From contig CAJQOL010000098.1 of assembly GCA_905479925.1 (NCBI GenBank), positions 1-48,981 on the forward strand: a stretch of DNA of 48,981 nucleotides. Direction: 5' to 3'. Shown here one piece after another: positions 26,630 through 34,969 of the stretch. The notes below the pieces were generated by a model that saw only the letters and a list, made by a program, of their open reading frames with translations, was not told where the DNA came from and ran no database searches. The translations under genes were made by a program, and so were the position numbers. Source of the stretch: an uncultured Kangiellaceae bacterium (GTDB lineage Bacteria; Pseudomonadota; Gammaproteobacteria; Enterobacterales; Kangiellaceae). The stretch's first letter is position 1. The number at the start of each line of letters is the position of its first letter.

Positions 26630-28627
26630 AATGACATACGCTAGTTTATTCCCCAGCTGTTGCGCAGGCAGCATTTTTTCATAAATTCCACTCCCTTCCA
26701 TTACTTGCTTTTCATTTAGGTAAGTAATTCCTTCGACATTCTCTTGAAGTAACTTATTAAAATCCATCGTTTCAAAATCACTTGTGCTATTTGAAAAAAG
26801 GGCACTATCGCCAATCCATAAAGCAGCCCCGACGTCTTCCGCTATATCCAGCTTTCTTTGCTTTGGAAGATCGACAGGTACCGGCACATAGAAATTACCT
26901 GACTTTAGAACCCCTAAAATTACGGCTATCTGCTCGAAGCTTCTTTTCATAGACACTACAATAGGAATTGCAATGCCTGCCGAGTGAAGCTTTAGGTTAG
27001 AATGAACGATATCGGATACTTCACTTAGTTTCGAGTAGCTATACTCTTTCTCCCCTTCTACAATGGCGATGCTATCTGGATTGGTTTTCGCTTGTTCGTC
27101 AAACAGAGAAAACACAGAAATGTGAGAGTCAAATTTGTTTGAGTTTATATAATAATCTTCACAGTCTTCTTCACAATCATAATCATCTTCATAATTATTA
27201 GGACTTCCTGCAGAGCTCTTACTTTTAGTATTGTTCTGATTTTCTTGTGGGAATTCGTATGAGCAACTAAGTAGCCTAAGGCTCTTGTCGATTTCTAATG
27301 GTGATAACAATTCAAATTGCCCAACCTTTTTATCTGGGCTTTCCATAACCTGAAAAATTATACGTTCTATATGAACCATTGCTTGCTCTATAAACGGCTT
27401 ATCAAACAAAGACTGGCGATACTCAAACCAAAGACCTATCCTCTGATCGATCAGCTCGTAAGAGAGGGAGAAGTCATCGTTAACATCGTAATATTCGGTG
27501 TCTAAGGGCTGAGTATCTATATCGTCAAGCTGAAGGTCAAATAACCGAGAAACCGTTTGAGCCATTGATAGATTGAAGACTCTTCCATCAAAATCCTCTA
27601 CCCGCTCACGAATATCTGAAACCAAATCTAGTGCAGGATATTTCTGATGACTTTTATCCTCCTTCCTTATTTTATGCACATCAGCCAACAACTCTTGGTA
27701 GGAAGGATTGCTACTCATATTTATTCTTAAAGGTAGGATATTGACGAAAAAGCCAAAAAAATGTTTGTAGCCCGGTGGTCGAATATTAATTGGATAACCT
27801 ATCAAAACATCCTTTAAGCCGAAGTACTTATAAACAAATATACTGAATACACAGGCTAATACGTTGAATAGCGTAGTTCTATTTCTTTTACAATGAAGTT
27901 TAAGTTGAGAAGAGACTTCATTCGACAGGTCAAAATATATGCGCGCGCCGCGTTTATCATCGGCGTTCTGAAGTGATTTTCCATAGCTATAATCAAAATA
28001 GTGCGTAGCATTTTCTAATCGCCGCTGCCAGTGCCGCTTCCCCTGCAACCATTGCGCTTGCTCTAATTGAAATAGGTCATCTTTCACAAAGTCACGCCAG
28101 CTAGTCTTACTATTACCATATACTTCTTCTAAACCTTTTCGTCCTTGATTGTAGGCAATAGACAAGGCCTCTAAATAAAGTACAGCGGCTTTACCGTCTG
28201 ATACGATATGGGGAACCATTCCAATAAAAAAATAACACCCCTCAAAGGCTTTTATAAGACTCGCACGCATTATTGGAAACAAACCTAAATCAATCGGCGT
28301 ATGTAGTTTTTCAGAGAGCAGTTTTTTTGCTTGATTAATTTTAGTTTTGTTATCTTCTAACTTTTGAGATATATCAACATACTCGGGCAGATATTGTAAT
28401 GATGGGTCTATTCTTTGAAAGGGAACACCATTTTTTTCGACAAAGTAGACCTTTAAGGTTTCAAAATAATCAATCACTAGCCTGCTAGCATTAAGAAACC
28501 GCTCTACATCAAGATCGCCATTTAGCTGTATTTTCACACAGGTATTGTAGGAGGTATTTTTCGGGTGTAGTTTTTGCTCAATCCATAACCCTAACTGTTG
28601 CTTCGTTAGCGGAAAGTCTTCAACCAT
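26627..28627 (-). CDS. NRPS, upstream fragment: condensation domain and start of adenylation domain
   Basis: The N-terminal 666 codons of a non-ribosomal peptide synthetase module. Residues about 1-440 form a condensation domain (start FPLTKQQLGLWIEQKL). Its active-site motif reads PHIVSDG (139-145), so the usual first His of HHxxxDG is Pro, while catalytic H140 and D144 are kept. A linker at about 465-500 is rich in N, D, E, C and Y (YEDDYDCEEDCEDYY). The adenylation domain then begins (FDEQAKTNPDSIAIVEGEKEYSY) and the frame ends by TAA within motif A3. As a free protein it would have condensation but no amino-acid activation. It follows the DinB-like gene by 184 AT-rich bases. Confidence 0.88.
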   Translation of the reverse strand: MVEDFPLTKQQLGLWIEQKLHPKNTSYNTCVKIQLNGDLDVERFLNASRLVIDYFETLKVYFVEKNGVPFQRIDPSLQYLPEYVDISQKLEDNKTKINQAKKLLSEKLHTPIDLGLFPIMRASLIKAFEGCYFFIGMVPHIVSDGKAAVLYLEALSIAYNQGRKGLEEVYGNSKTSWRDFVKDDLFQLEQAQWLQGKRHWQRRLENATHYFDYSYGKSLQNADDKRGARIYFDLSNEVSSQLKLHCKRNRTTLFNVLACVFSIFVYKYFGLKDVLIGYPINIRPPGYKHFFGFFVNILPLRINMSSNPSYQELLADVHKIRKEDKSHQKYPALDLVSDIRERVEDFDGRVFNLSMAQTVSRLFDLQLDDIDTQPLDTEYYDVNDDFSLSYELIDQRIGLWFEYRQSLFDKPFIEQAMVHIERIIFQVMESPDKKVGQFELLSPLEIDKSLRLLSCSYEFPQENQNNTKSKSSAGSPNNYEDDYDCEEDCEDYYINSNKFDSHISVFSLFDEQAKTNPDSIAIVEGEKEYSYSKLSEVSDIVHSNLKLHSAGIAIPIVVSMKRSFEQIAVILGVLKSGNFYVPVPVDLPKQRKLDIAEDVGAALWIGDSALFSNSTSDFETMDFNKLLQENVEGITYLNEKQVMEGSGIYEKMLPAQQLGNKLAYVI

Positions 28628-28811
28628 TTGTCATCTATTCCCAGGTTATCGGTATTAACACAACGATCATTTATTAGTTCATAAAAAGTTTTCAATTTTT
28701 GGTATAGTTATTAAACATTTTGGTAAGAACTAATACCAATTAAATAACAATATCGAATTTCTAATTTTTTATGTGATTTTGCTGTTCTCTCACTTCTTAA
28801 TCAAAATTCAT

Positions 28812-29348
28812 TTACTTTCGTTGATTCTCATAAGTAATCGTTGAGGGTGCTTTACCAAAATCTTCATCAATATCAATATGACAAGTGCGGATAAGGATCG
28901 CAATAATGGCCAAATGATGGGTAGCGTGTCCATGTAAAAACAAAAGTTCACGAGAAGTACTTGAGTCAACCTTGGGAGTTGATTGAAGGGTACTTATTGC
29001 GTTTCGTACGCTGATAGGACGATTAGAATACGCTGCCAACTCGTAGAGGCTTTCAATAATACTATTTAGTTTGTCGATCGCGGCGTTAATATCGACCTCG
29101 AACACGGTCAACCGGTTCCTTAAATCATAGTCAATGAAGTTACGAGTCAAACCAAGCGTGAAAGCGTCATAGAAATCAATAACATGTCTAGTGTGCTGCC
29201 CAATCGAAGCTTTAGATATTTCAGCGTTTATTGAGCCAAAAATATCACTCTGTTCTTTGCTAAGTGAAGTTAGTTGATGTGAAAGCTGTTTTAATAATTG
29301 CTGATTACTCTCAACGAAAAGGCTTAAATCTGTCAATATAGGGACCAA
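28812..29348 (-). CDS. DinB-like four-helix metal-binding protein
   Basis: This 178-residue, mostly helical protein resembles the DinB/YfiT superfamily, whose members bind a divalent metal through three histidines and include thiol-dependent transferases. Candidate ligands are H52 and H55 (GQHTRHVIDFYDAF) and H141, H144 or H145 (FLHGHATHHLAII). The end, FGKAPSTITYENQRK, is typical of a bacterial DinB subgroup. There is no catalytic evidence. It is the first gene of the minus-strand accessory block, directly upstream of the NRPS and 182 bases downstream of parP. A role in the NRPS pathway is possible but rests only on position. Confidence 0.75.
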   Translation of the reverse strand: MVPILTDLSLFVESNQQLLKQLSHQLTSLSKEQSDIFGSINAEISKASIGQHTRHVIDFYDAFTLGLTRNFIDYDLRNRLTVFEVDINAAIDKLNSIIESLYELAAYSNRPISVRNAISTLQSTPKVDSSTSRELLFLHGHATHHLAIIAILIRTCHIDIDEDFGKAPSTITYENQRK

Positions 29349-29530
29349 CTTTAGATTAAGTGGTTGAAAGCAAAGTTCATCTTAATTGAATGCACATCAC
29401 ACCACAAGCTACCGTTCTGAATTTTTTTATAGACAGGCATAGTCCAATAAAGTTACAAATGAAGGGGCTAAGACCAAGAATTGCTATTTAAAAACTTATA
29501 GGAAAAAGGGAGGATCAATAAGCTGCCAGT

Positions 29531-31249
29531 TTATTCAACAACATTTTCGGCTAGCATATTAATAAGACTGTCAACTTCTAACAGAGCACTCATATACTCA
29601 ACCACCATTCCTGCAAACCAAGGCCTCTTTGATGAGCGAGCGGACCAGCGGATATCATCTGGGGTTAAATTCTTAGCATCACCAACCGAATGGCAGGCTA
29701 ATGCCCATTGAGTATCATCTAACACGATAAGATAATCATAGGTATCTTCTTTTGACGCTTCCTTTTCCGGCATCAGGAATTTTTGGGTATCAACAACCAT
29801 GAGATTTCCACGTTCATTAGGAACTAAACCTATAAACCAATCTGGAGTACCGACAAGTGGCGTAACTTCGACATCTGAAATGTTTACGATACCTCCAAGC
29901 TTTACAAGTGGAACGGCAAGCGGTAGCCGGCTAACCTCAAAAACGAGTGTCTGAAAAACGTTACCTAAGGAGTCTTTTAGCGGGCCGGATTCCCTATGTT
30001 CGAATGAACTCTTTACCACTTCAAGCTGCGCAGATGAATCTTGTTGCTCCAACTCTGAATAGTGTGTCTCTGATTGTTTTTCCGTAGAGGTTTTAAGCTC
30101 CACATCAACCTTTTCCTTTGGAGCTATATCGGCACGCGCCATTTTAGCCAATAGCTTCTCAACGCCTTTCAGCCGGGTATCGGTCTCGGGCTCTTGCTTA
30201 AAATCACGCTCCTGGTACTTGGCGTTTTCCTTCTTTATTTGTGCTAAATGATTGGACTCAGCTCGTAAATCTCTTTTGTTATCCTTATTATCGCGTGTTT
30301 TTGCGCGCTCTTTATCGTTGCTGAGTTTGCGCTCTTGTTGCTCTTTAGCTCGAAATTCTTCCATCTTTCTAGCAGCACGCTCTTCTTCAGCTCTTTCACT
30401 AGCAATAGCCTGCTCTAGTTTTTCTTTTGCAACCAGCTCTCTTTCGATCTTTTCTTTTTCCGCCTGCTCTCGTTCGGCTTGTTCTTTTTCGGCTTGTTCT
30501 CGTTCAGCCTGCTCTCGTTCAGCCTGCTCTCGTTCAGCCTGCTCTCGTTCAGCCTGCTCTCGTTCAGCTTGCTCTCGTTCTGCTTGCTCTCGTTCCGCTT
30601 GCTCTCGTTCCGCTTGCTCTCGTTCTGCTTGCTCTCGTTCGGCCTGCTCTCGTTCGGCTTTTTCTCGTTCGGCTTGTTCTCGTTCAGCTTGCTCTCGTTC
30701 AGCTTGCTCTCGTTCAGCTTGCTCTCGTTCAGCTTGCTCTCGTTCAGCTTGCTCTCGTTCAGCTTGCTCTCGTTCAGCTTGCTCTCGTTCAGCTTGTTCT
30801 CGTTCAGCTTGCTTGCGTTCGGTTTTCTCTTGTTCGGCCTGCTTTTTTGAGAATTTTTGGTCATTAGAAATTTCCGAGCTTCCGTCAGAATTTAACGGAA
30901 TAATATCGCTTGGTAATTTATTACTTTCCCGTTCAGGCCTTTCGAAACTGCTTAAGCGACTAGCGGCACTTTCAATTGAACTGGCCCTGTCCTCATAAAG
31001 GTGTGTTACTTTGTCATTTTCTTCGACAATGTTTAAGTTCTCTTTGAGATTACTTTCCACAAGTTCTTGGCTTGTTAACGCTGAAACCTTGCCGTCAATA
31101 GATATATTTTCAGAGCGACGTGTTTTAGACTGAGGTACTGACAAATTTTTCTTAGGCTGGCTGGCCTTTTCTTTATCAAATAACAAGTCCGCAACGTAAC
31201 TCTCTAGTTCCGTTTGCGTGTCGGTTATTTGTGGTTTATTGAGTTTCAT
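29531..31249 (-). CDS. parP: ParP-like CheW-domain protein with long charged-helix repeat
   Basis: This 572-residue protein ends in a CheW-like domain (about residues 430-572; TLVFEVSRLPLAVPLVKLGGI, then PDWFIGLVPNERGNLMVVD). In Vibrio and Pseudomonas the gene after the ParA-like parC encodes ParP, which tethers chemotaxis arrays to the pole by binding CheA and receptors; position and domain support that here. The N-terminal 130 residues look disordered. Residues about 137-262 are pentapeptide units (EREQA, with EREKA, EKEQA variants), continuing as a K/E-rich segment to about 330. R at i pairs with E at i+4, so a single long alpha-helix of roughly 19 nm for the repeat alone is expected. It starts 16 bases after parC. 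Confidence 0.85.
   Translation of the reverse strand: MKLNKPQITDTQTELESYVADLLFDKEKASQPKKNLSVPQSKTRRSENISIDGKVSALTSQELVESNLKENLNIVEENDKVTHLYEDRASSIESAASRLSSFERPERESNKLPSDIIPLNSDGSSEISNDQKFSKKQAEQEKTERKQAEREQAEREQAEREQAEREQAEREQAEREQAEREQAEREQAEREQAEREKAEREQAEREQAEREQAEREQAEREQAEREQAEREQAEREQAEREQAEREQAEREQAEKEQAEREQAEKEKIERELVAKEKLEQAIASERAEEERAARKMEEFRAKEQQERKLSNDKERAKTRDNKDNKRDLRAESNHLAQIKKENAKYQERDFKQEPETDTRLKGVEKLLAKMARADIAPKEKVDVELKTSTEKQSETHYSELEQQDSSAQLEVVKSSFEHRESGPLKDSLGNVFQTLVFEVSRLPLAVPLVKLGGIVNISDVEVTPLVGTPDWFIGLVPNERGNLMVVDTQKFLMPEKEASKEDTYDYLIVLDDTQWALACHSVGDAKNLTPDDIRWSARSSKRPWFAGMVVEYMSALLEVDSLINMLAENVVE
30465..30840. repeat. About 24 tandem 15-bp units in parP
   Basis: The unit on the plus strand is approximately TGCTCTCGTTCAGCT, repeated with third-base variants (cagcct, ggcctg, tgcttg) and a few changes such as tctttttcg. 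Each unit encodes EREQA in the minus frame. Near-identity at DNA level points to recent expansion by slippage or unequal recombination. Because 15 is a multiple of 3, copy changes preserve the frame and only change helix length. Confidence 0.95.
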
Positions 31250-31265
31250 CGTTCTACGTTAACTA

Positions 31266-32051
31266 TTAAGCAACTTTTGACTGTTCAGACATCAGCAGCA
31301 AAGTATCCGCCAATTTCTCGTAAGCTTCAACCCCATGGGTATCTGGAAACAGGTTGCTTGGTGTTCTGTGTAATCTAGACGCATCACGGAATTTGGTATC
31401 AACAGGAATCACTCTATCCCATAAATGGCCTCCAAACTCATCACGCATATTTCTCAGCGCTTTAATTGAAGCTCTGGTTCGTCGGTCAAACATGGTCGGT
31501 ACTATTTTATAACCAATGGTATGATGTTGTGCCTTTATCACCATATTCAGGGTTTCCATCATTCTCTCTAACCCTTTAATTGCTAAATACTCCGTCTGTA
31601 CAGGAATGAGCAAAAACTGGCAGGCGGCTAACGCATTAATCATCAATATCCCTAGAATGGGTGGACAATCAATAAGCACATAATCGTAATCGTCCTTTAG
31701 CAGCTTAAGGACTTTGCTGACGATTAGTCCCATACCTTCTCGACTACTGAATTTTTTATCCAGTGTCGCTAAGCTTAACGAAGCAGGCATTAAATGAACT
31801 TTATCGTTCTTTAACGTCAGTATGGTATTTAAGGCCTGTTTCCTACTAGTAGGCTCCTGTGCAAACCAATCGAATAAACTATGTGATAGTTTTTCACTGT
31901 CAAAGCCAAAATAGGAGGTCAAAGACGCATGAGGATCACAGTCCAACAGCAGTACTCTATGACCTCTTGCCGCCAGAATTCCGCCAAGTGCGGCTACCGA
32001 AGTTGTCTTTCCAACTCCACCTTTTTGATTTGCAACCGTCCAAACTTTCAT
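31266..32051 (-). CDS. parC: ParA-like ATPase ParC of the chemotaxis cluster
   Basis: This 261-residue ParA/MinD-type ATPase starts MKVWTVANQKGGVGKTTSV, with the deviant Walker A KGGVGKTT at residues 10-17. It has the A' segment LLLDCDPHASLTSYFG and Walker B YDYVLIDCPPILG. In Vibrio and Pseudomonas a homologue at this place (parC, next to parP) localises chemotaxis arrays to the cell pole and ensures their inheritance. The length and position between motD and the CheW-domain gene agree. It is distinct from the second ParA-type gene in the cluster, flhG. Confidence 0.92.
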   Translation of the reverse strand: MKVWTVANQKGGVGKTTSVAALGGILAARGHRVLLLDCDPHASLTSYFGFDSEKLSHSLFDWFAQEPTSRKQALNTILTLKNDKVHLMPASLSLATLDKKFSSREGMGLIVSKVLKLLKDDYDYVLIDCPPILGILMINALAACQFLLIPVQTEYLAIKGLERMMETLNMVIKAQHHTIGYKIVPTMFDRRTRASIKALRNMRDEFGGHLWDRVIPVDTKFRDASRLHRTPSNLFPDTHGVEAYEKLADTLLLMSEQSKVA

Positions 32052-32125
32052 TTGATATCCTCAAACTTCTGTTACCTGTTTGTATTTTTCACGCTCGAGA
32101 AAACTATTTGTGGTCACAATTAGAG

Positions 32126-33106
32126 TTATTGACCGTTCTGGTTCTCGTCCGTTTCTTGCTGAGAAGTTTCTGTTTGCGGCGAGTCTTTGCCGCGAATAAG
32201 AATACCTCCTCCAGGTAACCGTATAATTTCATACTCTGGTTCTTGTTCTTTTTGAACCTGTTGTTCATTGTCATTTGGCGCCGTATTACTGCCATCATTT
32301 GCGACGCCAGAACTGTCCGTAAGCGCTTCTACTCGCTGTTTACGCGAAATGGAAATGACTACTCGTCTATTCTCTCTACGTCCCTGCGCTGTAGAGTTAT
32401 CAGCAATCGGCTGATACTCGCCATGCCCTTCAACACTCAACCGGTTCGGTTGAACATTAAAATTTTGCAATTTACGTACCACCGCAACACCTCGAGCACT
32501 AGATAGCTCCCAATTAGAGGGAAATTTTTCCGTTCTAATTGGTATATTATCGGTATGACCATGAACCAGTATCATTTGCAGGTTAGAATTTAAATGCTTG
32601 GCAACCTCTTCCATTAGAGGCTCCGACTCGATATTAAGAGTATCACTTCCGGAAGGAAATAGAAGAGCGCTCTTTAATACAATATTTATCCAATTGGCGT
32701 CGGAGTTTATCTCGGCTAACTCTTGGTCAATGAGATCACCAAGGCTAGCCTGCAAGCCTTTTTCTAAATCTTTGAATTCTTCGGAGGTAGCGAAATTTTC
32801 TGAGTCGATCTTGGAGGACTCGTCCGAGTCAGAATCCAGCTCTGGTTGCTCGACATCATCGCCGGTAATAGGAGTTAAACTTAGACTTGGATCACCAATC
32901 GCAATTGGATCATTACTTTTAACTTGGGTATCAAAAATGCCTTCGAGGGATTGAGAAAGGATTTTGTATTTACTGGCGCTAACCTGAGAAATGGAATACA
33001 AGACTACAAAAAACGCAAAAAGAAGCGTAATAAAATCAGCGTATGATATTAACCAACGACCAACCTCTTGTTCGTCAACGTCAATATTGTTTCGAATTCG
33101 TCGCAT
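32126..33106 (-). CDS. motD: Flagellar stator protein MotD (MotB family)
   Basis: MotD is the peptidoglycan-anchored stator subunit that pairs with MotC. Its 326 residues contain one membrane helix (about 19-40) with the ion-binding aspartate D24 in SYADFITLLFAFFVVLYS, a plug-like segment, and an OmpA-type domain (about 155-265; VHGHTDNIPIRTEKFPSNWEL, SARGVAVVRKL, GHGEYQPIADN, RRENRRVVI). The C-terminal tail is Q/E-rich and low-complexity. The motCD rather than motAB label follows from the position after cheB, as in Pseudomonas. Whether protons or sodium drive it cannot be told from this. Confidence 0.93.
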   Translation of the reverse strand: MRRIRNNIDVDEQEVGRWLISYADFITLLFAFFVVLYSISQVSASKYKILSQSLEGIFDTQVKSNDPIAIGDPSLSLTPITGDDVEQPELDSDSDESSKIDSENFATSEEFKDLEKGLQASLGDLIDQELAEINSDANWINIVLKSALLFPSGSDTLNIESEPLMEEVAKHLNSNLQMILVHGHTDNIPIRTEKFPSNWELSSARGVAVVRKLQNFNVQPNRLSVEGHGEYQPIADNSTAQGRRENRRVVISISRKQRVEALTDSSGVANDGSNTAPNDNEQQVQKEQEPEYEIIRLPGGGILIRGKDSPQTETSQQETDENQNGQ

Positions 33107-33140
33107 TGTTCATTTTCTGGAAGTAATTCAACTGCTACTA

Positions 33141-33884
33141 TCACTTTCCAACAAACCCCTCTAATTTTGTTTCGATCACCCGTGGGTTTTCTCCTTCTGC
33201 AATACAAGCTATACCTTCTAACATCATTTCCATGTATTGCGATTTCTCCGAAATAATTGCTCGCAATTTATGGTAGACAGGAAGAAAAAACAAATTGGCA
33301 AAACCAACACCGTAAATAGTAGCAACAAATGCCGTTGCGATCCCCGCTCCCAATAACTCAGGCTTACCTAAATTTCCCATCACATGGATTAAACCAAGTA
33401 CAGCCCCAACAATACCAATTGTCGGAGAATAACCACCTAGTGATTCATAGACTTTTGATGCACCTAGTAGTTCCTTTGAAGTAACGTCAACTTCAACATA
33501 CATAGCGGTTCTAATTGCTTCAGGCTCGTTGCCATCGACTAGCATATTTAGGCCTTTTAGAATGTATGGGTCTAGCGTAGGGTCTATATTTTTTTCTAAA
33601 CCTAATAAACCTTCACGTCTCGCTAAATGACTCCAGGCGGTGACTTTTAACACTCCTTCAGCCATGGGTTGTACCGGTGGCTTAAAAACCCAGCCCAGTA
33701 TTCTAATCGCTCGTGCAAAGGTTTTTAGATGAGTTTGAATCATAACAGCCCCAACCGAGCCGCCAACTACAATAACAAACGCAGCGGGGTTAATGAGCGC
33801 CATTGCACTACCACCATCTAAAAGCTGTCCGCCAAAAATAGCCCCAAATGCGACTATAAGGCCAACGACCGTTAAACGATCCAT
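33141..33884 (-). CDS. motC: Flagellar stator protein MotC (MotA family)
   Basis: MotC is the four-helix membrane stator subunit whose cytoplasmic loop meets FliG. The 247 residues begin MDRLTVVGLIVAFGAIFGG and include the family segments AAFVIVVGGSVGAVMIQTH, then SLGGYSPTIGIVGAVLGLI, with the conserved prolines of TM3, and GVGFANLFFLPVYHKLR in TM4. The cytoplasmic loop has RREGLLGLE. Its start overlaps the cheB stop by one base (TAATG), so the two are translationally coupled, and it is followed by motD after 34 bases. Confidence 0.94.
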   Translation of the reverse strand: MDRLTVVGLIVAFGAIFGGQLLDGGSAMALINPAAFVIVVGGSVGAVMIQTHLKTFARAIRILGWVFKPPVQPMAEGVLKVTAWSHLARREGLLGLEKNIDPTLDPYILKGLNMLVDGNEPEAIRTAMYVEVDVTSKELLGASKVYESLGGYSPTIGIVGAVLGLIHVMGNLGKPELLGAGIATAFVATIYGVGFANLFFLPVYHKLRAIISEKSQYMEMMLEGIACIAEGENPRVIETKLEGFVGK

Positions 33885-34933
33885 TAGACCTCCTTCATCA
33901 TTGCACTAGCCATTTGCTCAATAGAGAATTGTCGGTTAGACAATCCGGCTTTTGAAACCGACATAGGCATACCATAAACGACGCACGACGCTTCATCTTG
34001 CACCCAGATGTTGCCACCTTTTGATTTTATTAATCGACAACCTTCAGTGCCATCTGACCCCATCCCGGTTAAGATCAAAGCCAGAATTTTATCGCCAAAA
34101 GTCTTTGATGCAGAACCAAAAGTAACGTCAACTGACGGAGAAAATTGAAGTCTAGCATCCGTTGGTCTTACTCTAATTCGGCATGAACTAGCGCGTCCTT
34201 CAAAAATCATTTGTTTACCACCTGGCGCGATATAGACATTTCCAGGCTTTAACGCCATTCCATCTTCGGCCTCACAGACATTTAGTTGACACAAACCATT
34301 TAATCGAGATGCAAATGCACCAGTAAACGTGCCTGGCATATGCTGAGTGATAGTAATTGGACAGGGAAAATTAGCAGGTAATGGCATTAGCAATTTTTGC
34401 AGGGCGACTGGACCACCGGTTGACGCACCAATAGATACCACTTGGTATTTGTTCGAACCGCTAGAAGAAGTAGCCTTGTAGGTCGGGAACGCTTTAGGTG
34501 CTGCAGGAGAAGCTGCCGTGCTGCTTCTAAAACTTCTTGCTGATCCTAACTCCCTAATTTTGGTCCTTAATTGGTTAACCAAACCATCGCTATCATTAGA
34601 AAGCGACTCATAGGATTTGAGCAAAAAGTCAGTTGCTCCAGCCTCTAACGCATCAAGTGTAATCTTAGCGTTGTCATAAGTCAGTGAAGAAAGCATAAGA
34701 ACTTTTGCATCACAAACTTTTACGATCTGTTTAAGTGCGGTAACGCCATCCATTACCGGCATTTCCACATCAAGCGTAATGACATCGGGTTTTAATCGCT
34801 GCGCTTTATCAATGGCCTCTTTGCCATTGTTGGCAATACCGACTATTTTGATGTCAGATGCTGAATTTAGAATTGAGCCTACACGTCGGCAGAAAAATTG
34901 AGAGTCATCAACAATGAGAACCTTTATGGCCAT
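33884..34933 (-). CDS. cheB: Chemotaxis glutamate methylesterase/deamidase CheB
   Basis: CheB removes methyl groups from receptor glutamates and deamidates glutamines. The receiver domain (1-120) has D9-D10 and phospho-acceptor D55 (VITLDVEMPVMDG). After a serine/alanine-rich linker (about 135-160) comes the esterase domain with the catalytic triad in SIGASTGGPVALQKLL (Ser), ITQHMPGTFTGAFASRL (His) and LTGMGSDGTEG (Asp). I chose the ATG at 34933 (MAIKVLIVDDSQ), which has AAAGG upstream; a TTG two codons earlier is also possible. It lies between cheA and motC. Confidence 0.95.
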   Translation of the reverse strand: MAIKVLIVDDSQFFCRRVGSILNSASDIKIVGIANNGKEAIDKAQRLKPDVITLDVEMPVMDGVTALKQIVKVCDAKVLMLSSLTYDNAKITLDALEAGATDFLLKSYESLSNDSDGLVNQLRTKIRELGSARSFRSSTAASPAAPKAFPTYKATSSSGSNKYQVVSIGASTGGPVALQKLLMPLPANFPCPITITQHMPGTFTGAFASRLNGLCQLNVCEAEDGMALKPGNVYIAPGGKQMIFEGRASSCRIRVRPTDARLQFSPSVDVTFGSASKTFGDKILALILTGMGSDGTEGCRLIKSKGGNIWVQDEASCVVYGMPMSVSKAGLSNRQFSIEQMASAMMKEV

Positions 34934-34969
34934 TAACAATTACCTTTGTCGATGCCTGATAACCAACTT

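Noticed and set aside
26596..28627. Two genuinely separate NRPS genes, or programmed recoding at the TAA
   Set aside because: The break falls inside the A3 loop, a place where neither half would be functional, and no recoding element or frameshift site is evident; a nonsense mutation is simpler.
28700..28738. Operator or riboswitch in the NRPS leader
   Set aside because: TGGTATAGTT pairs with AACTAATACCA only with a bulge and in very AT-rich DNA; chance is likely.
30465..30840. CRISPR array
   Set aside because: The repeat is a contiguous 15-bp tandem without spacers and lies in frame inside a CheW-domain gene.
30252..30998. Long open frames on the plus strand and in a second minus frame across the parP repeat
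   Set aside because: A 15-bp unit without stops opens every frame; the products are pure low-complexity (SRSAC, ALVQP, LLSFS, NESKL) with no start signals or domains.
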